Source: Tyto alba
Taxonomy: Eukaryota > Chordata > Aves > Strigiformes > Tytonidae
DNA: 64,000 nt
Direction of reading: 5' to 3'
Assembly (NCBI RefSeq): GCF_018691265.1
Contig: NW_024881296.1
Coordinates: forward strand, 6,727,427-6,791,426
Shown: positions 1 through 13,759 of the stretch, one piece after another
How positions within the stretch are numbered: position 1 is the stretch's first letter
Layout of the letters: the number at the start of each line of letters is the position of its first letter
The notes under the pieces: model-generated
Told to the model about the DNA's origin: nothing
The model's database searches: none
Seen by the model: only the letters and a program-made list of their open reading frames with translations
Position numbers and translations under genes: made by a program

Positions 1-3000
1 GTAATGTAGAGAAAGAGGTCCCTTAAGCTTCCCATATTTGAAGGTTTATGCTGCTTTAAATAAGTTAGTGGGCGTGTATGTCTTCAAGTGTAGAAAGGAA
101 ATGCTTCCATTTTCTCCAGGAAAGGTAATGGGGTTGACTGGAGCTGTTGTCTCCTCTCATTCTTGCTTTTGTGTTGTTTCCAGGGAACAATATTCTTTCT
201 CTGCATCAGGAGACCTCCCTCTTTTTGTAATATAACACCTTTAGACTTTCTGCAGAGGTATTTCTACATCATCTGGTACTTGAACCAGATCAGAACTTGA
301 ACATCTTTTGTACCTGTGAACTTCTTGAAAACTTGTTTTGAAATGTGGGGTTTTTTTGTTTTTATTTATTGAAGATAATACCACTTTGGAAAACATTAAA
401 CAAAGAAACAGAAATGCTAAAATGTGTGTGTATGTTTGTCTTTCCCTTGTGTATAAATTGATCACCTATTTTTTACTTCATTAAAAATTGTTGATTTCTC
501 ACAGTAATGCAGATATAAGAAAGCAGACGTCAAGGGAAGAGACTTAATCACACAATAATCAGAGCTGGAATTTTAAATAGGACAAATCATTAGCATGTTA
601 ATGAGTTTTCTCACTTTGTGCCAGCTGCCCAAGTATAAAAGATATTGCAGATGTAGTGCAAAAATCATGCTTGGCTTACTGTGCTGAGAGCTGTCAGTGC
701 ACCCTGTAAAGGAGATTTGACAAAAATCCTTTCATATTTTTAGAGATGCTCAAAAATATGTTTTTCTCATTGGATAATAGAAGCGTTGACAAGTAATGCT
801 ATTTATTAGCATTTTAGGATGAATAGTACTAATTTGCACTTTATACAGTAACTTTCTTCTGAGGGCATCAGAATGCTTCTATAGAAGTGATCAACTGTTA
901 CTGCCATTGTACAGATAGGAAAGCCAGGGACACACAGGTCACACCTGAAAGGGTGGTGAAGCAGTTTTGCCAGTTGCTCTAGCATCAATCATGATTGAAT
1001 TAATCACTTGTAATAAACAGATTTGAAATCAAGTGGTATTCCGTGTGAGTTTTACATTCTTCCAGTTGCAGGTATTTCTATAGCCTAAGTCATAATCATT
1101 CTGGGAAAATCGCTGAAGGTCTTGTGCTTTACTGTTGAGCTGATCTGCCTTATAAAGTTGGCAGGTTCTGTTATGTCAAGGAATAGAACTGCTTTGCAGC
1201 CCAAAACAACCAAACCTGTGTTCGAGACAAGTGAAGCTTAATTACTTGCCTGTCTGCCAAACGGCTGGATTGCATTTATAAATCCCGTCTTGGGTTGATT
1301 GGCATTTGTAACCCAGGGCTGGAAAGGAAACCTACCCTCTTGTCTTGGTTTCTGCGTTACCAGTACTGACGGGCAGGTTTTCCTGCCTCATTTACTGAAT
1401 TCCTTTTCTGGCTGCACTCAGCCTTTTTCTGCCCCCATTACACTTTTGGGAAAGCATCACCTGGTAAATAATGTATGTATGTACAAAACTAGGGGGGACT
1501 GTATTTCACGATCTAATTACTAGGTTTTGCTTGCCAAGTCACCTTAAGTAGAATTTCTATACTGAATTAATTACTAGAGGAAATATAAAATAAAGGCTAT
1601 CATGCACATCAAAACAGCTTTTTAACCCATTTTTTTAAAACTATTGGTTGGAGGCTGATACTTCAGTCTCTACTGCTCAACTCTCATTGACATTGTTGAG
1701 TTTTATTGTCTTAGAAATTGCATGTGTTAGTCCTAACGCTCCTACTAGCCTACTTGCAGAGTAAAGCTTTCTGGAATTGAACAGATATATTCATTAAATA
1801 ATGAATTATATGTAGCAGAGGGGGTTTCTTTGAAAGCTCGAATTTTCTTTCACACTCAGTTTTTCTTTCTCTTGTTCAATGCTCATACTCTGCATGCTTG
1901 CACAGAATCTCTCACAGATTTTTGTCCTCTAACAGAAGATAAATCTGTCCAAGTGCGTTTTTTAATTTGCCTTTTCTTAAAAAAAAAAAAAAAGTATGTT
2001 GTGGCTTAGCTACCTAAGAATAAAACATATTCAGAATGTACCTTGAAGAATAACAAAAATTCTCCTAGTCTTTTTACAGTCATTGATCAAAAAGCTGCAT
2101 ATTTGGACATTATGGAGGATGCAATTAATTAGTTTAAAGCTTAATATCATGTGGACAGCAGAAACCACTAGTGGTGCTACTTAAAGTAATACTGGCTTTG
2201 CATACTGAAATATTTATGAAAAGCAGGTTCTGTGTTTCATATACAGTTGCATAGGATGTGATTTACCAAACTGTTAATGCCCATTTACTGCGAAGCATTT
2301 TTATTCTCTTTCATTGTCACATTTTTATTCTGATAGATTCAACACTGAAAGTCTTATAATAGAAGCACAGGCAATATGCTTCCTACTGGGAAACCTTTCT
2401 TTTTTTTTTTTTTTTTTAGTTCAAATATTTGTTTTTAATAATAGCTGCTATGCAAAAGCTTCTGTATTTCTCTTCATAACTGGTTTTTGTAATGCTTTTT
2501 GAAAATGTCTAAAGATTATTAAAAACTTTATACTGCTTTTAATTATTTAAAAAAGTACCAACTCGGTATCTGCCTATGACATGACTAAAATGATTCCATG
2601 TTTTGCTTTACTGATGTTTTTCAGGTTGTGGTTTTAATTTTTTTCCTCAGTGCTGTTTTTTCTCTACCAAATAGGCTTTCCATATTGTTTCCACCGTTCA
2701 TTCTGTGTCTGAGTGATTATCTGATTCTAAACTGAAAAGCTGAACCTTTTGATTGCTTCTGTTTAAATAAATCATTAAAGGAGAACCACATCGTGTGTAA
2801 CAGATGGGCTTCCATGAGGAAGAAGCTGTTCTGAGTCTCATTGTGTGTCCACTTCTAATTTGTGCAAGGTCATTACGTTCTGTGTGTCATACCTATATGA
2901 AATGTTTGTTGTCATTCAAGTGAGTGGTGAAATGAAATGGCTTATTGCTTATGTCTGTGGCTACCTCTATTTAAACAGTGATCTTGTCAGATTTAGCCAG

Positions 3001-6000
3001 CGTTCACTCTATTTAGCTTTCAGAGAAAGTATAAAACCCGCAGTGCTGATGCAGGAATGGGACTGGCACTGCAGCTGGTAGCACGCTTTATTCTGAGCTG
3101 ACATTCAACTGATTCTCCAAAGTAGTGCTCAGCAGCATTGTCAGTCAGCATGTAAAAGCTGGGTCCACATAAGAAAAGAAAAGGAAAAAACAACAGCAAC
3201 AAAAAACCCCAAGAAGCCCAACCTTGCAGAGCTCCTTTTGTGTTGTCATGGCCAAATACAGCATGAGTAATTGCACTCTGCTCATCAGTATTCTCTCTGC
3301 TGTTTGATTTGAAAAATTGGTTTTTCTGCATTTGCTTGGACTTGTACTGTTATGCATATTGTGTGCTTGTCTGCATTTCCTTGATTGTGAGCATGATTCT
3401 CATTTTCTTGGGTCATTTTTAAAGCACTTGGGATCTTTCAGGTTAAATACACCCATATATATCTTTTGGTTTTATAATTCTGTAATGGTAGTCACTGTAT
3501 TTCTAATTGTTATCAAGCTTTGAGGATCAAAATCAGACTAATGGTTTTCATTCTGTGTCATGCTTCCACAAAATCTATATAAAATAATTAAACCCACTTT
3601 TTAGTAACATCATTTCTGTTAGATAATGTTTAGTTGTAAGTAGTTGAAAGGTTTTTGTGTTATGGAATTGCCTTCTTTGATAAATATTATCTGTAGAATT
3701 TAGTAACACGTAAAGAACAAGTTCTGCTAAGTATTTCCTATAACTACAGTGTGTAATACATTTTTATTTTAGACACCAATTTTTGTTAGGATTCAAAGGA
3801 TTGGGAACTAGTCTGTTTTAGCATAATTAAGTTTGCCATATGTTTTGAGTCACTTGTAATTGTGTTTCTTATAACGGTGATTATAAAGGTCATCTTGTCT
3901 GGTGGTGTTCATTTAAATATGTAAAATACTTTATGATTTTCACTTGGAGGATAGAGGTTTCGTTTATATAAATGCAATGGAGGTATTAAATTTAATCTGG
4001 TCGTTCAGTATAATTAGATGCAAATATATGTAATGCAGGAAATATGAAATCTGTGTTCAGGCAACTTAAACTGACACAGCAGGTTGGTTCAAAGCCAGCC
4101 GGTATCTATGGGGGTCTTTTGATCAGGCCATTTCTCTATTGATGCTCAAAAGTGAGTTTCTCTTCTGTCTCTTCTGAGATCTGATGGTATTAACTTTATT
4201 GGAACACTATATATACCTGTGTAGTATTCCTTCTTTGTAGACAGCAGTATGACCTAATTACGCACAGCATAACTACTCCTGAAATGACCTGGTACTGATT
4301 TTGGAGAATTAGGGGTGGTTATGTACCAGCTACAAGAAATAGAGCTTGGTCTGAAGTTTTATGCTGTCTCTCTTCAAGGAAAATGATGATCTCTTTTAAT
4401 TAGGAGAAGCAGTAAAGATATTGAGGTTTCCTAAATTGTAGTGCTACAGGAGTATAGAGTGGCTCTGTTGCAATTGTGGAAGTGCAATCTGATGGTGAAA
4501 AGTGTTACTGAACAGCCTTCTGCTGCTATGAGGTATGGACAACCTCGACCCCGTAATGCAACATGCATACTTTAATGTGCTGGTGTACATACAAGCAAGC
4601 AAGCAGAAAGGTTTGATAGTATGCCAGGCAACTTCTTTACGTCTACAACACTGTTGCCAACTATATACACAGCGCATTAAACTTTTGGGGTGTGCGTAAT
4701 ACCAAGTTATTCTGGGTTTGACATCTTTGCTCTAGGCTTCTGCACTTTTTAGTTCAGCTGCTTCAGCTGATTGAGTTGCAACAGGATAAATATAAAGCAA
4801 CACAGATGAGTGATTTTTGGAATGAATTTGGAAGTGTATACCACCAATTTTAATCCTTTTTCATTAGATTCTAATTCTGCAGCTGCATCTTCTGAGATAC
4901 TGAGCTCAGATTGAACTTTCACAATTATTTTTTTTTTTTTAATGACTGTAGCTAGTTTCAGAAAGAATGAGGTGCAAAGTTGCCAGAAAGCTAGGATTAA
5001 AAAAGAAAGAAAAAATAAAGTATCATCTGCTCATCAGACAGATGGAACAGGTTCCCATATGCAATTCTAACTACTTTAGCACACTAGTCCTGGTGATGAC
5101 CAGCAAACATTCTTTAAGTTTTGCCACTACTTCTGGAGTTTGAGCAGCTAGTACCACCATGTTACTGAATTTTCTGTTTTATTTCATTGTGAAGCTCTCT
5201 TTTTCCTAATGGTGTACAGGTGCCATTTCTACATGCTGTATTAAGAGAATTCCAATTTTGGCAGAAAGATAAAGTGTCTGATTGGAGCTGCTCAGAGGCA
5301 GGCAGGAAGGTGGAGCCTGTCTGAGAACGGTGGGGTGCTCAGAAAAACTGCTGATGTATGTAGTTACACTTAACAGATAGGATTTAATTACTCTTCAGAG
5401 AAAAGTAAATACTGCTTTCCTTGTCTCTCAGATGAGATAACTGAGACACTCAGGTAATTGGTTTTGTGGTTCTGTACATTTTGACATTTCATATACGTAC
5501 TGCCTGTATGTATTTGTTCAGAACCTATTGGATGGGATTACAGCATGTATTTGCCAACTTGATCCTGAAGCATTAACAGGTTGGAAGTATGAAAAAATAT
5601 TTGGCCTGTTAGAAGCCTGGACTTTTATTGAAAAAAGTCATTAAACAGTTGGCCTAGAATTCACAGGTTGCTTTATTTTCAGTTATATTCATTTTGGGCT
5701 TTGTTCTCAAGGTCATACAGCAGGCTTTTGCTTTGTTTTCTTGAGGGTTTTTTTGACATTGTTTAAGTTATGTTAACAGGGCATGATATTTTCAGGTCTG
5801 AAAAACATGCAGAGGGATCTTTAGGATGCTTTGCCTCATTTACTTTGAGGATGAGTACAGAGATGGATAGGATATTTAAGGAATAGTGTCAGTTTGTTTT
5901 CAAGTAGCACTTGAGCGAAACCAATCTCAGGCAGTTATCCTTCCAAAGATTCAGGCTTTCTGCAGATTGAAAATAAAAATAGTACAGCATTTAACATTCA

Positions 6001-9000
6001 GTTAATGTTTTGGATTTTATTTAATTTTTTTGGCTGTAAGCAAGAAAATGTTGCTTTGAGTCATCTGAGATCACTGATGTAAAATCGATGTCCTAGAACA
6101 GGGTTATACTGCAGCAGAACCAAAGTGTGAATATATTGTTTAACTTTGTAGTAACAGGTATTTTTTTTCAGATACATGTGTTTTGATTTGAAATGTTAGC
6201 ACATTAATACATTTCCACCCAAAAGTTTTCATTTCAAGAGTTTTGGTAGTGTTCTCGAGTTAGTGTACAAGTCTAATTCTGTGTTTGGATAAAAGCATGC
6301 AATTTGTAAGGAATTGTACCTCCTTACATTGGTGGCATATTCACCTCACTAACTGAATGAAAAGTCAGATAATTTTCTGAGACATTACCTTTCATTTCTG
6401 CTTTGATATTGACTGGCAATATTCAGATACAGCATCTAGGAGTACGAACATCTAAGCGAAGAAACCCCAGGGATACAAAATACAAGATGTTCCTCATGAA
6501 ATACAGGTTTTTTCCAGCTTTTGTTCCTGTTGATTGTCAGATGCAGAGTAGTTAAATCCCTTCTGCCTCATTGTTTCTTGTTGTTATTGGTTTAAGGTTT
6601 TCTTTGAGGTATTTGCAAATACAGTAGTAAAGATACAAACTAAATGAAGGTTTCTGTAATGAAGGTACTGTAAAATAGGGACGTTATCATCCTCCACTGA
6701 GTTTTCACTTAATAATTATATACTTAAAATGAATGAAATGACTGTCTGCTGTATAGTTTGTTACTTTAATCACCACAGGGTTCCAAGCATGCTGCAGGCT
6801 TTATACCTACAGATATGCAGAAGTATAACCAAATCTGGAGTAATGGAAAGTATTTATCAAGGGATGGGGGAGATATAATATCTGATGATAAAAACAGAAT
6901 AAACCCACTGAAATTGTAATCTTCTCTCGAACATCTGTGTTTTGTACCCCAAATTATTTTAATGCTGCATGCATTATCCTAAAGAAGGCTTTACAATAGA
7001 AAACCTCTTCCAATTCACACCTTTTACCAAGATACAGAAGTGGAAATACAGAGAATTTAAATGGAAGAAAGAGAGATTATTTGTTCTGACTGTGATTCCC
7101 CAGAGAAAATGTGTTTACAGTTGTTTTTTTTTTCTGTCAGCTTTCGGTCTTTTTCTGTACTTCCATTAAATCATAACTGATTACTCTGAGGCAATGGAAA
7201 TCTTAATATTTAGAGCAGAGTTAAGTACCTTGTATCTTCTGTTCAGGAATTTAAAGTTTTCATCCAATAATTTTTTTCCTCCCTCTGACCTTGGAGATGT
7301 AAACTGGAGTAAAAGGAACTGCTAATGCCTGGAGTTGGGAGCTGGAACTCTGTATCCTTCAGTTTGATTTCTCTTCTCACTGGATCAGGGACAGAGAGAG
7401 TTTGTTCATGTTTCAGTTGATTTGTGCCACAGTTTCCTTGTATGAGGAGGGGAGGTTACGATTGCATCTGCTACAGTTATGTTGTGAGGTTCGTGGTCTG
7501 TGGACTCAAGCACAGGAGATGGTAGTAGCAGGCATAGTGTGAGACCAGGGATTTTGTCACCTGTAATTGCACAGAATCAGTGGTCTGTATGCAGTGGTTA
7601 ATATTATTTCTGATCACCTGGCAGATTTCAGCTTGTAGGCTGAGATCATGTAAGAAATACATCAAACTGGATATTTGAAAGACTACTCTTTTTCTTTTTG
7701 TTGTTGTTGTATTTGAACCCTGGTTTATTTCTTTATATAAAAATATTGTAATAGACAGAATATAACTAAAACTTTGGATGATGCTAACTGAAGATTCAGT
7801 CACCGTATTTGTGGAAGATACATTTCATTTGATGTGTATGTTGAAGGCTTGGGTAAAGATAAACAGGCAGTGTTTGCCAAGCTGCATAAGATTAGACAGT
7901 TCATTACCTGTTGGAATTATCAGCTGGAAGACACATTGCATAATTTGGACTACAACCTTTATACACTTTTGTCTGGATTATACCTCTTATCTAGTGAGGT
8001 GCATTGAAATATAATTAACAATGTGAGATGGAAATGACAGGCTGAAACTATGTGTATTTTTGTGCAGATAAACAATCCTATATCTAGATCAGAAGTCATA
8101 GTAACATTTTCTTTCCTATTTTTTTTTCCCAGTTCCTGTATTCTAAAACATTGTACAGAGAAAAATTATCTGTGCTCTGTGCCAGAGGAAAGCACATAGG
8201 CACCAGCCATGTTTCCTCTGGGCTTGACTTTAAGAACCTTTGGAAAATGTTAAATCCTACAGAAAACAGCAGGTATTGCAAATCTCCCGTATTAGTGATT
8301 TTGAATGTTTTGTTTCAGAGAGAATTTTGAAAATACACGGAGGCAGAAATTCTGATCCATTGATATCAGTAAGTTTTGCCTCCACTTTCATCAGAGTGTT
8401 CAGGGTTTAACCTCTGGCATTCTGCTCTATGGAAGCTGCAGTGTCCATTTCTGATCTGAGCTGCTTGGATGCAGGTTGTCTTACTTTGGAAGTGCTGTCC
8501 ATGTAAGGAAGATCAGCACTTGATCAGAAATTCTTTTAACTAGGAAATCCTTCAGTTTTATCACAAAATGATACATTTTTCAGTTGATAGGCTTCTCCTG
8601 TTAAGAAACAGGTGTTTTATTTTGTATTTTTTAAACTGAAAGCTAATTATTTTGATTTTAGTTCAGTGACCTTATAGCCCTTTGACTTCTGCAATGGGTT
8701 GGGGTTTTTTTTAGTTATTTTTATTTTAAGACACTGTTTCTCTGTAGTTAGGAGAAAAATTTTTTTTTTTACAAGTCATTATTTGCAATGTGGTATTCAC
8801 GACAGAATCATCTGTAGCATTTATTCTTGTTACTGCAGTAAAAGAATGTCATGAATGAGATGTACTGCACTCATATTTTCAGGTTTCCAGTATACAATTT
8901 TGTGGGTATATAAACGTTCTTGTAATTCTCATCTAGTGATCAAAATAAAAATTTGCATGTGACAGCAGAAAAATGTTAAAAGCCTGGCATGAAGTTTATT

Positions 9001-11171
9001 CTTTATGTATTCCTTCAGTGCCTGTGAAGAAAGCTGTTTAAGTACCAGTGTAACATACTATTGTTCATTAGTTCATGAAGTGGTCAGCCATATTCTTAGG
9101 TGGGATGATATTATTCCAGTGGGAGAGATGCCCTCTAAATAAGCCTTAGACACTGGCTGAAATATCCAAAATGGTATTGTTCTTATTAGCACCTTAGATG
9201 GCATTATAAAGGCATAGCTGTGAATATTTGTTAGCTTGGCTCTTTTTTCTCCATGTGCTTTCTGTTTACGTGCTAAGTAATGACTATCTTGGGAAAGCTT
9301 AAAAACAACAAAACTGTAGAGAGAGGGACACAACCATTCCTGCAAATTTCTAGTGCCTAACAGAGCTTTCAACAGTTCTGCAAGTACTTGGCTTAGCCTT
9401 CTGTCAGACCAAAAAAGCATGGGTGGTGTGTCAGTGTTGTAGCCTGAAGATGCTTCATGAGCAAATTGGCCAATACTGAGAAAGATTTTTGCCTACAACC
9501 TGTCTGCAGTATGGGTTGTAGACCAGAGGAAATTGAAGAATAAAGCCCATGTATCTGAACAGTTTTTGTCAGTGAGTCTGGTTAAAACCAGTTCCAGGTA
9601 GGGGCCTTCTTTGTTCTGCCGTTGCAGCCAGCCTGAGACAGTATTGTACTTCTGGTAGGTAAAAGCATTCTCTATTGCGGGGAGTTTGAGTGAAATGTGA
9701 GTGTATTTGCACTGATCACAGAATTAGTTTGGAGAGCTGTTGGAAGAAAAAAATATATTTGAGATTGTCATTTGAACCAGTCTTTTTATTTCTCTTTTTT
9801 TCTTTAATCATCCCCCCCTTTTTTTTTTTTTTTTTTTGCATTATGAGTAGCTGTTTCCCTAAGGTCAGCAAAAGATAGAACTTGTAATTTTGAAGCATAT
9901 TTCTTTTTCTTACCTTTTGGAATGTCATAGCTGGCACTCAATGGTGGAATGAAGCCAGTACTTTCAAAAGTTAAAGAGAATTTGTAGAGCAGTCATTGGA
10001 GATTAAAGGGTTGGGAGACAGGCCTAGTCATGGAAGGCTCAAGGTGCTTAGTGCGTCTGCTCAGCTTAATTAACAGAAGTCTGTGATCACTCGATGGCAG
10101 TCGGCAACTGTCTGCTCAGGGACTAGAACTTGATAGTGGAAAGATCTTTATGGTGATAGACAAAAGCAGAAGTGATCACATCTAATGACTAGCAATCGAA
10201 GCTTGACAACTTTAGATTAAAAAATGAGTCATTCAGCTTTTAACTGGCAGGACAATTAGCTTTTGCCAGAGTTCAGCAAAGATCGTTGTAGAATTCCCAG
10301 TAACTGTTTGGGGTGTTTTTTTATACCTAGTTCCAGCTGGAATGAATTCAGAAATTTTACTGCCCGTGTTTTGCAGGTGATCAACATCAGTGAATGCAGT
10401 AATCTGTTAGACTTGTGTTCCAGAACTGTTGTTTTATCAATATAATGATAGCTGGACAAGCTATTCTTATTTTGGTATTTTTTTTAGATGAATGAAGCCC
10501 AATGCAGAATGTTATTAATATTTTCTATTAGTGTTACAATTCACTGGGTTCTGCAGTAACTCCTGGTTCTCTTCCTTTCCCCTTTTGTTCTTTACTTTTT
10601 CATTTACTAGCTCTCAATACTTTTTTCAATCTCTGCATGGTTTATTTTCTCATCCAGTTTATGCTATATGAAATTATTTTCTTGCAATTCAGTAATTCAT
10701 TGAAGTTCTGTTCATCTGAGCTCCTAATCACGTGGAGCACAATTTCACACCTTTTCCAGGGTAGAGCACAATTCACTAGGGCCACTCTTTCTACCTGATT
10801 TAGTTATTTTTAAAAGCAGCTACCATGTCCAAGTCTTCTCTGACTTTAGTTCCTCAAAGGCACAGTATGTAGGTGTTATCTCATTCTTATGCTGCTTCCA
10901 TTTTGCCTCTCATGGTGACCCCTGCTGAGGTTACTTATGTAGTGTGCGGGTGGATTGGTTAGGGAAATGGAGGCTGCAGAAAAACACAGAACACTCTGAA
11001 GTGTAGAGCATTTTACAAGCTGTCTGCCTGACCTTGAAAACCAATATTCACTGGTCTAAATGGAAGATGCATTCCCAGTTTTGCAGGTTATAAAGTACCA
11101 AGGCACCTGGATCTTTTCCTGTGTTAGAATATTTTGTCACAGTGCTAAAATGCTGAACTGCAGCTGAGAAC
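1..11171. other. AT-rich noncoding DNA, intronic or intergenic
   Basis: No supportable gene. Reading frames are all short (115 codons or fewer), resemble no family I recognise, and are interrupted as expected by chance in AT-rich DNA. Homopolymers are present: A16 at 1979-1994, T18 at 2400-2417 and T19 at 9819-9837. I looked for paired splice sites around open frames on both strands and found none convincing. No young transposon is apparent; very old ones may be beyond recognition by eye. Confidence 0.7.
11166..11171. repeat. Target-site duplication GAGAAC, left copy
   Basis: The six bases GAGAAC immediately left of the LTR are repeated exactly at 11641-11646 on its right. A 6-bp duplication is the size made by class II (ERVK/alpha-/beta-like) retroviral integrases. 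This fixes both ends of the insertion. Confidence 0.85.
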
Positions 11172-11252
11172 TGCTGGGCTGGGCGAGCCGAGGACGCAGG
11201 CCAAGGAGGAAGAACGCAGCCGACTCAGTATGAGTGATAAAGCATGCTTCAA

Positions 11253-11258
11253 TTTATT
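11253..11258 (-). terminator. LTR polyadenylation signal AATAAA
   Basis: The minus strand reads AATAAA, about 20 bases downstream of the TATA box in the LTR's own orientation. This close TATA-to-polyA spacing is usual for LTRs with a short R. Confidence 0.6.
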
Positions 11259-11273
11259 GATTTTCATTACAGC

Positions 11274-11281
11274 CTTTTATA
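11274..11281 (-). promoter_or_regulatory. LTR TATA box
   Basis: The minus strand reads TATAAAAG here, the expected core promoter position in the U3 end of the solo LTR. It would drive transcription leftwards on this map if still active. Confidence 0.6.
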
Positions 11282-11640
11282 ATCCTTCTGCTTAATTATG
11301 CCTACTAGTCAATCATTGATTGGATAAAATACAAGCAAGCCATGCCAGGGCTTGTTGGCCCAAGCCCTGGGAAAGACCCAGATAAGTTAGTTTAGGAGAA
11401 ACAAAGAATGCTCATTTCTCCATCCTCCCCTGATTAAAGAAGAACAAGGAATGCTTCCCAACCTTGACGAGATAGAGAATGTTTCATCTCAAAACCTTAG
11501 TCAGTACTTTCCCACGGGACTCACTCTTGCTGTTGTTCACTCTTGCTGACTGAGGCCTACTCATGCTAACTTAAAAGAGACTCTCGTCGCAAAGAGGATC
11601 TCTAGATCCATGTCCCTTTTCCCTTAGCCATTCTCCAACA

Positions 11641-13590
11641 GAGAACTATCAGAGTATATATTTATTAGTTAGTTCTGCTTCTGTAGCATCCCCCTAGGTA
11701 GGGTGCCAGCCATCCTCTTATGCCTTTCAAAGAAATATAAAGTAGGAAAAAAAAATCATTATTTTCTAAAATTCTCTTGGGTTTTGGGAGTTGTTTTAAA
11801 AGTTCTGAACCCCTAGAGTCTTTGGCATTCCTATGTTTATTTTATACCCTCTTTCTAGCATTAAGCATTCTGTGAAATGTGCTTTAATGCTTCTCCATCT
11901 CTGTTAAATGCCATGCATCTCTTCAGCAGAAAAAAAAGTTTTAACTTCTGAAATCTGCTTGTTGTTTACAACTTTACCTTTTTTTTTTCCCCATTATTGT
12001 TCTTCTTACTTTTGTTACTTTCATTGTAAGCCTTCAATTCCTCGTAAGTCCAGTTGACATATATTTTTCCTTTATTTATCTTTTATCTTTCCTCAGCTCT
12101 GTTCAAACCTTTTGCATTTGCTGTAGACTTTTTATTTGTATCTGTGTATGTACAAAATAATTTCATTTATTATGCTGTTCTCTCATTTCTAATAGTTTTT
12201 TTCTGATGCAAATGGTTCCTGAAGTAAACTGCATGGCCAGACTTTGCTGTTAATTTTGTTTTCTAGTCTGTAAATTATTTTTGTTGTTATCTTTAGTCTT
12301 CCCCAGATGTCTTGGCTTTGGAATTATTATTTCTTTCTTTCTGTCTTGATTTCCTCCATGGTGTTTTGCTGCTGAACAGTAGAACTGGTGATAAACTTGT
12401 ATAGCTAAGATATTTCTGGAAATTGCATTAGCCATAAAGTTTAAAAACGCAAAAAAGATACATTTCTGAAACAACCTAACTAAAATGATTGTTTAATGAA
12501 GAGTTTTGCATCAGTACATAGGGTATTATTCAGGGAATAATTTGAGACTGAGTATTGTGAGCGTTTAATGTTACAGGTGAAAGGCATAGTAATAGAAGGG
12601 TTGCTGTTGTGGTAAGAGGTTAAGTAGGAAAAGTTATCTGTCTAGCAGTCAAAGGTCAATAGCACAGGAAAAACTCATTTAGCTTTTGTTCCCCATTCCT
12701 ACTGTAGGTGATTGCCTTCTTCAGATGTTATTGTTATTTTGGCACACCGTGTGTGAGTGACAGCAAGCTCTTTAACTCTGCCCAGTTTTCGCACCCCTCT
12801 GCCTCTGAAATGACAGTCTCTCTGTAGGTTTTGATAAGGCATTCTTTAAGAGAGAGCTTAATCTGCCATCATTTATTTCATTAGATTGAAATATGTTCTT
12901 GCTGCCCCCTTTGCTGAGAGTTACTGCTTCAACAATCACAGGCAAATCTGATTTACTGTAAACAGCTGTAACAGCAGAGTAGGGTTGTGGGCTGTAAATT
13001 GTTTGGAAAACGGGAGCAATTTGCTAGCAGAGAGAAAGTAACATTAACTTAAACTGTTGTAGCATTCACTGGAGTCTTGTATCATCAGCTACGCTAGCTT
13101 AACTAAGTATTACAAGAAGCCCGTTCTTGTTTTGCCACTTACTTTGTGCCTGTGTTATCAGAGAGCCCTGAGAAGGCTCTTCCCTGCCTGGCAGGGTATG
13201 GTACTGGCTCAGCTCAGTTGTGACTGGTAGTAAATCAGTTGCAATGAAGAAGAAAAAAAAAGGAAGGGGGCTGTTTTTCCCTTGTCCTGAGGGGGCAGCT
13301 GTGATTTGGATACTGCAAATAATTTATTTTTCATTTTGTCTAATGAACTGGAAAACTGAGGGGGGAGGAAAAAAAAAAATAAAGCTTCAATGGAAGAACT
13401 TAAGCGACAGCAGGGAGGAGGCATAAACACAGAGGATATATTTGAAGAGAAGGTATTGTAGATTGGAAGAAGCTCTTGATTTAGTAATGCATGAAATGCT
13501 TCCTTCAGCTGAAATTAAAGCTTAAGTCTCTTGCCATTGCAAACCTCCAGAATCAGGTGAATTCAATTTTTGTTTTCCCCTGAAAGAAGT
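11641..13590. other. Noncoding DNA, no gene seen
   Basis: AT-rich sequence with pyrimidine-rich stretches (about 11.9-12.2 kb) and short A runs near 13.25 and 13.37 kb. Open frames here are short and low in complexity. The first six bases are the right copy of the LTR target duplication. Confidence 0.6.
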
Positions 13591-13597
13591 AGTGGAA

Positions 13598-13700
13598 GAT
13601 CAGTGGCCCAATGGTTAGGGCGATATCTCAGTATCTGGATTCGTTTTCTCCTGTGTCTGGGCTTTCATTCCACCTCTGGCTCCCCTGACCCTCGGGACAG
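13598..13700 (+). mobile_element. Possible tRNA-derived SINE relic
   Basis: 13604-13614 reads TGGCCCAATGG, an exact match to the RNA polymerase III A-box pattern TRGYNNARNNG, followed by TTAGGGC as in tRNA D-arms. At 13660-13671 a degraded B-box-like GCTTTCATTCC follows. The start-to-start distance is about 56 bases, longer than in a compact tRNA but compatible with a SINE or a long-variable-arm tRNA. No acceptor stem closes around it, so it is not a functional tRNA. An ancient amniote tRNA SINE is the best guess. Confidence 0.4.
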
Positions 13701-13759
13701 GGGCAAGGCTGGAGGTGGGTGGTGGGTCCTCAGCAGTTGAATGTACTCTGGAGGGGGTA

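Larger units (their letters stand above)
11172..11640 (-). mobile_element. Solo LTR of an endogenous retrovirus, minus orientation
   Basis: A 469-bp block begins TGCTGGG and ends CCAACA on the + strand, so it has TG...CA termini. It is bracketed by a perfect 6-bp duplication, GAGAAC (11166-11171 and 11641-11646). Read on the minus strand it starts TGTTGGAGAATGG. It then has a TATAAAAG box (complement of 11274-11281), an AATAAA signal about 20 bases further on (complement of 11253-11258), and a GC-rich U5-like end. That order fits a retroviral LTR with a short R region. No internal retroviral sequence adjoins it, so it is a solo LTR left by recombination between two LTRs. Class II (ERVK-like) is inferred from the 6-bp duplication; the family is not identified. 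Confidence 0.85.
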
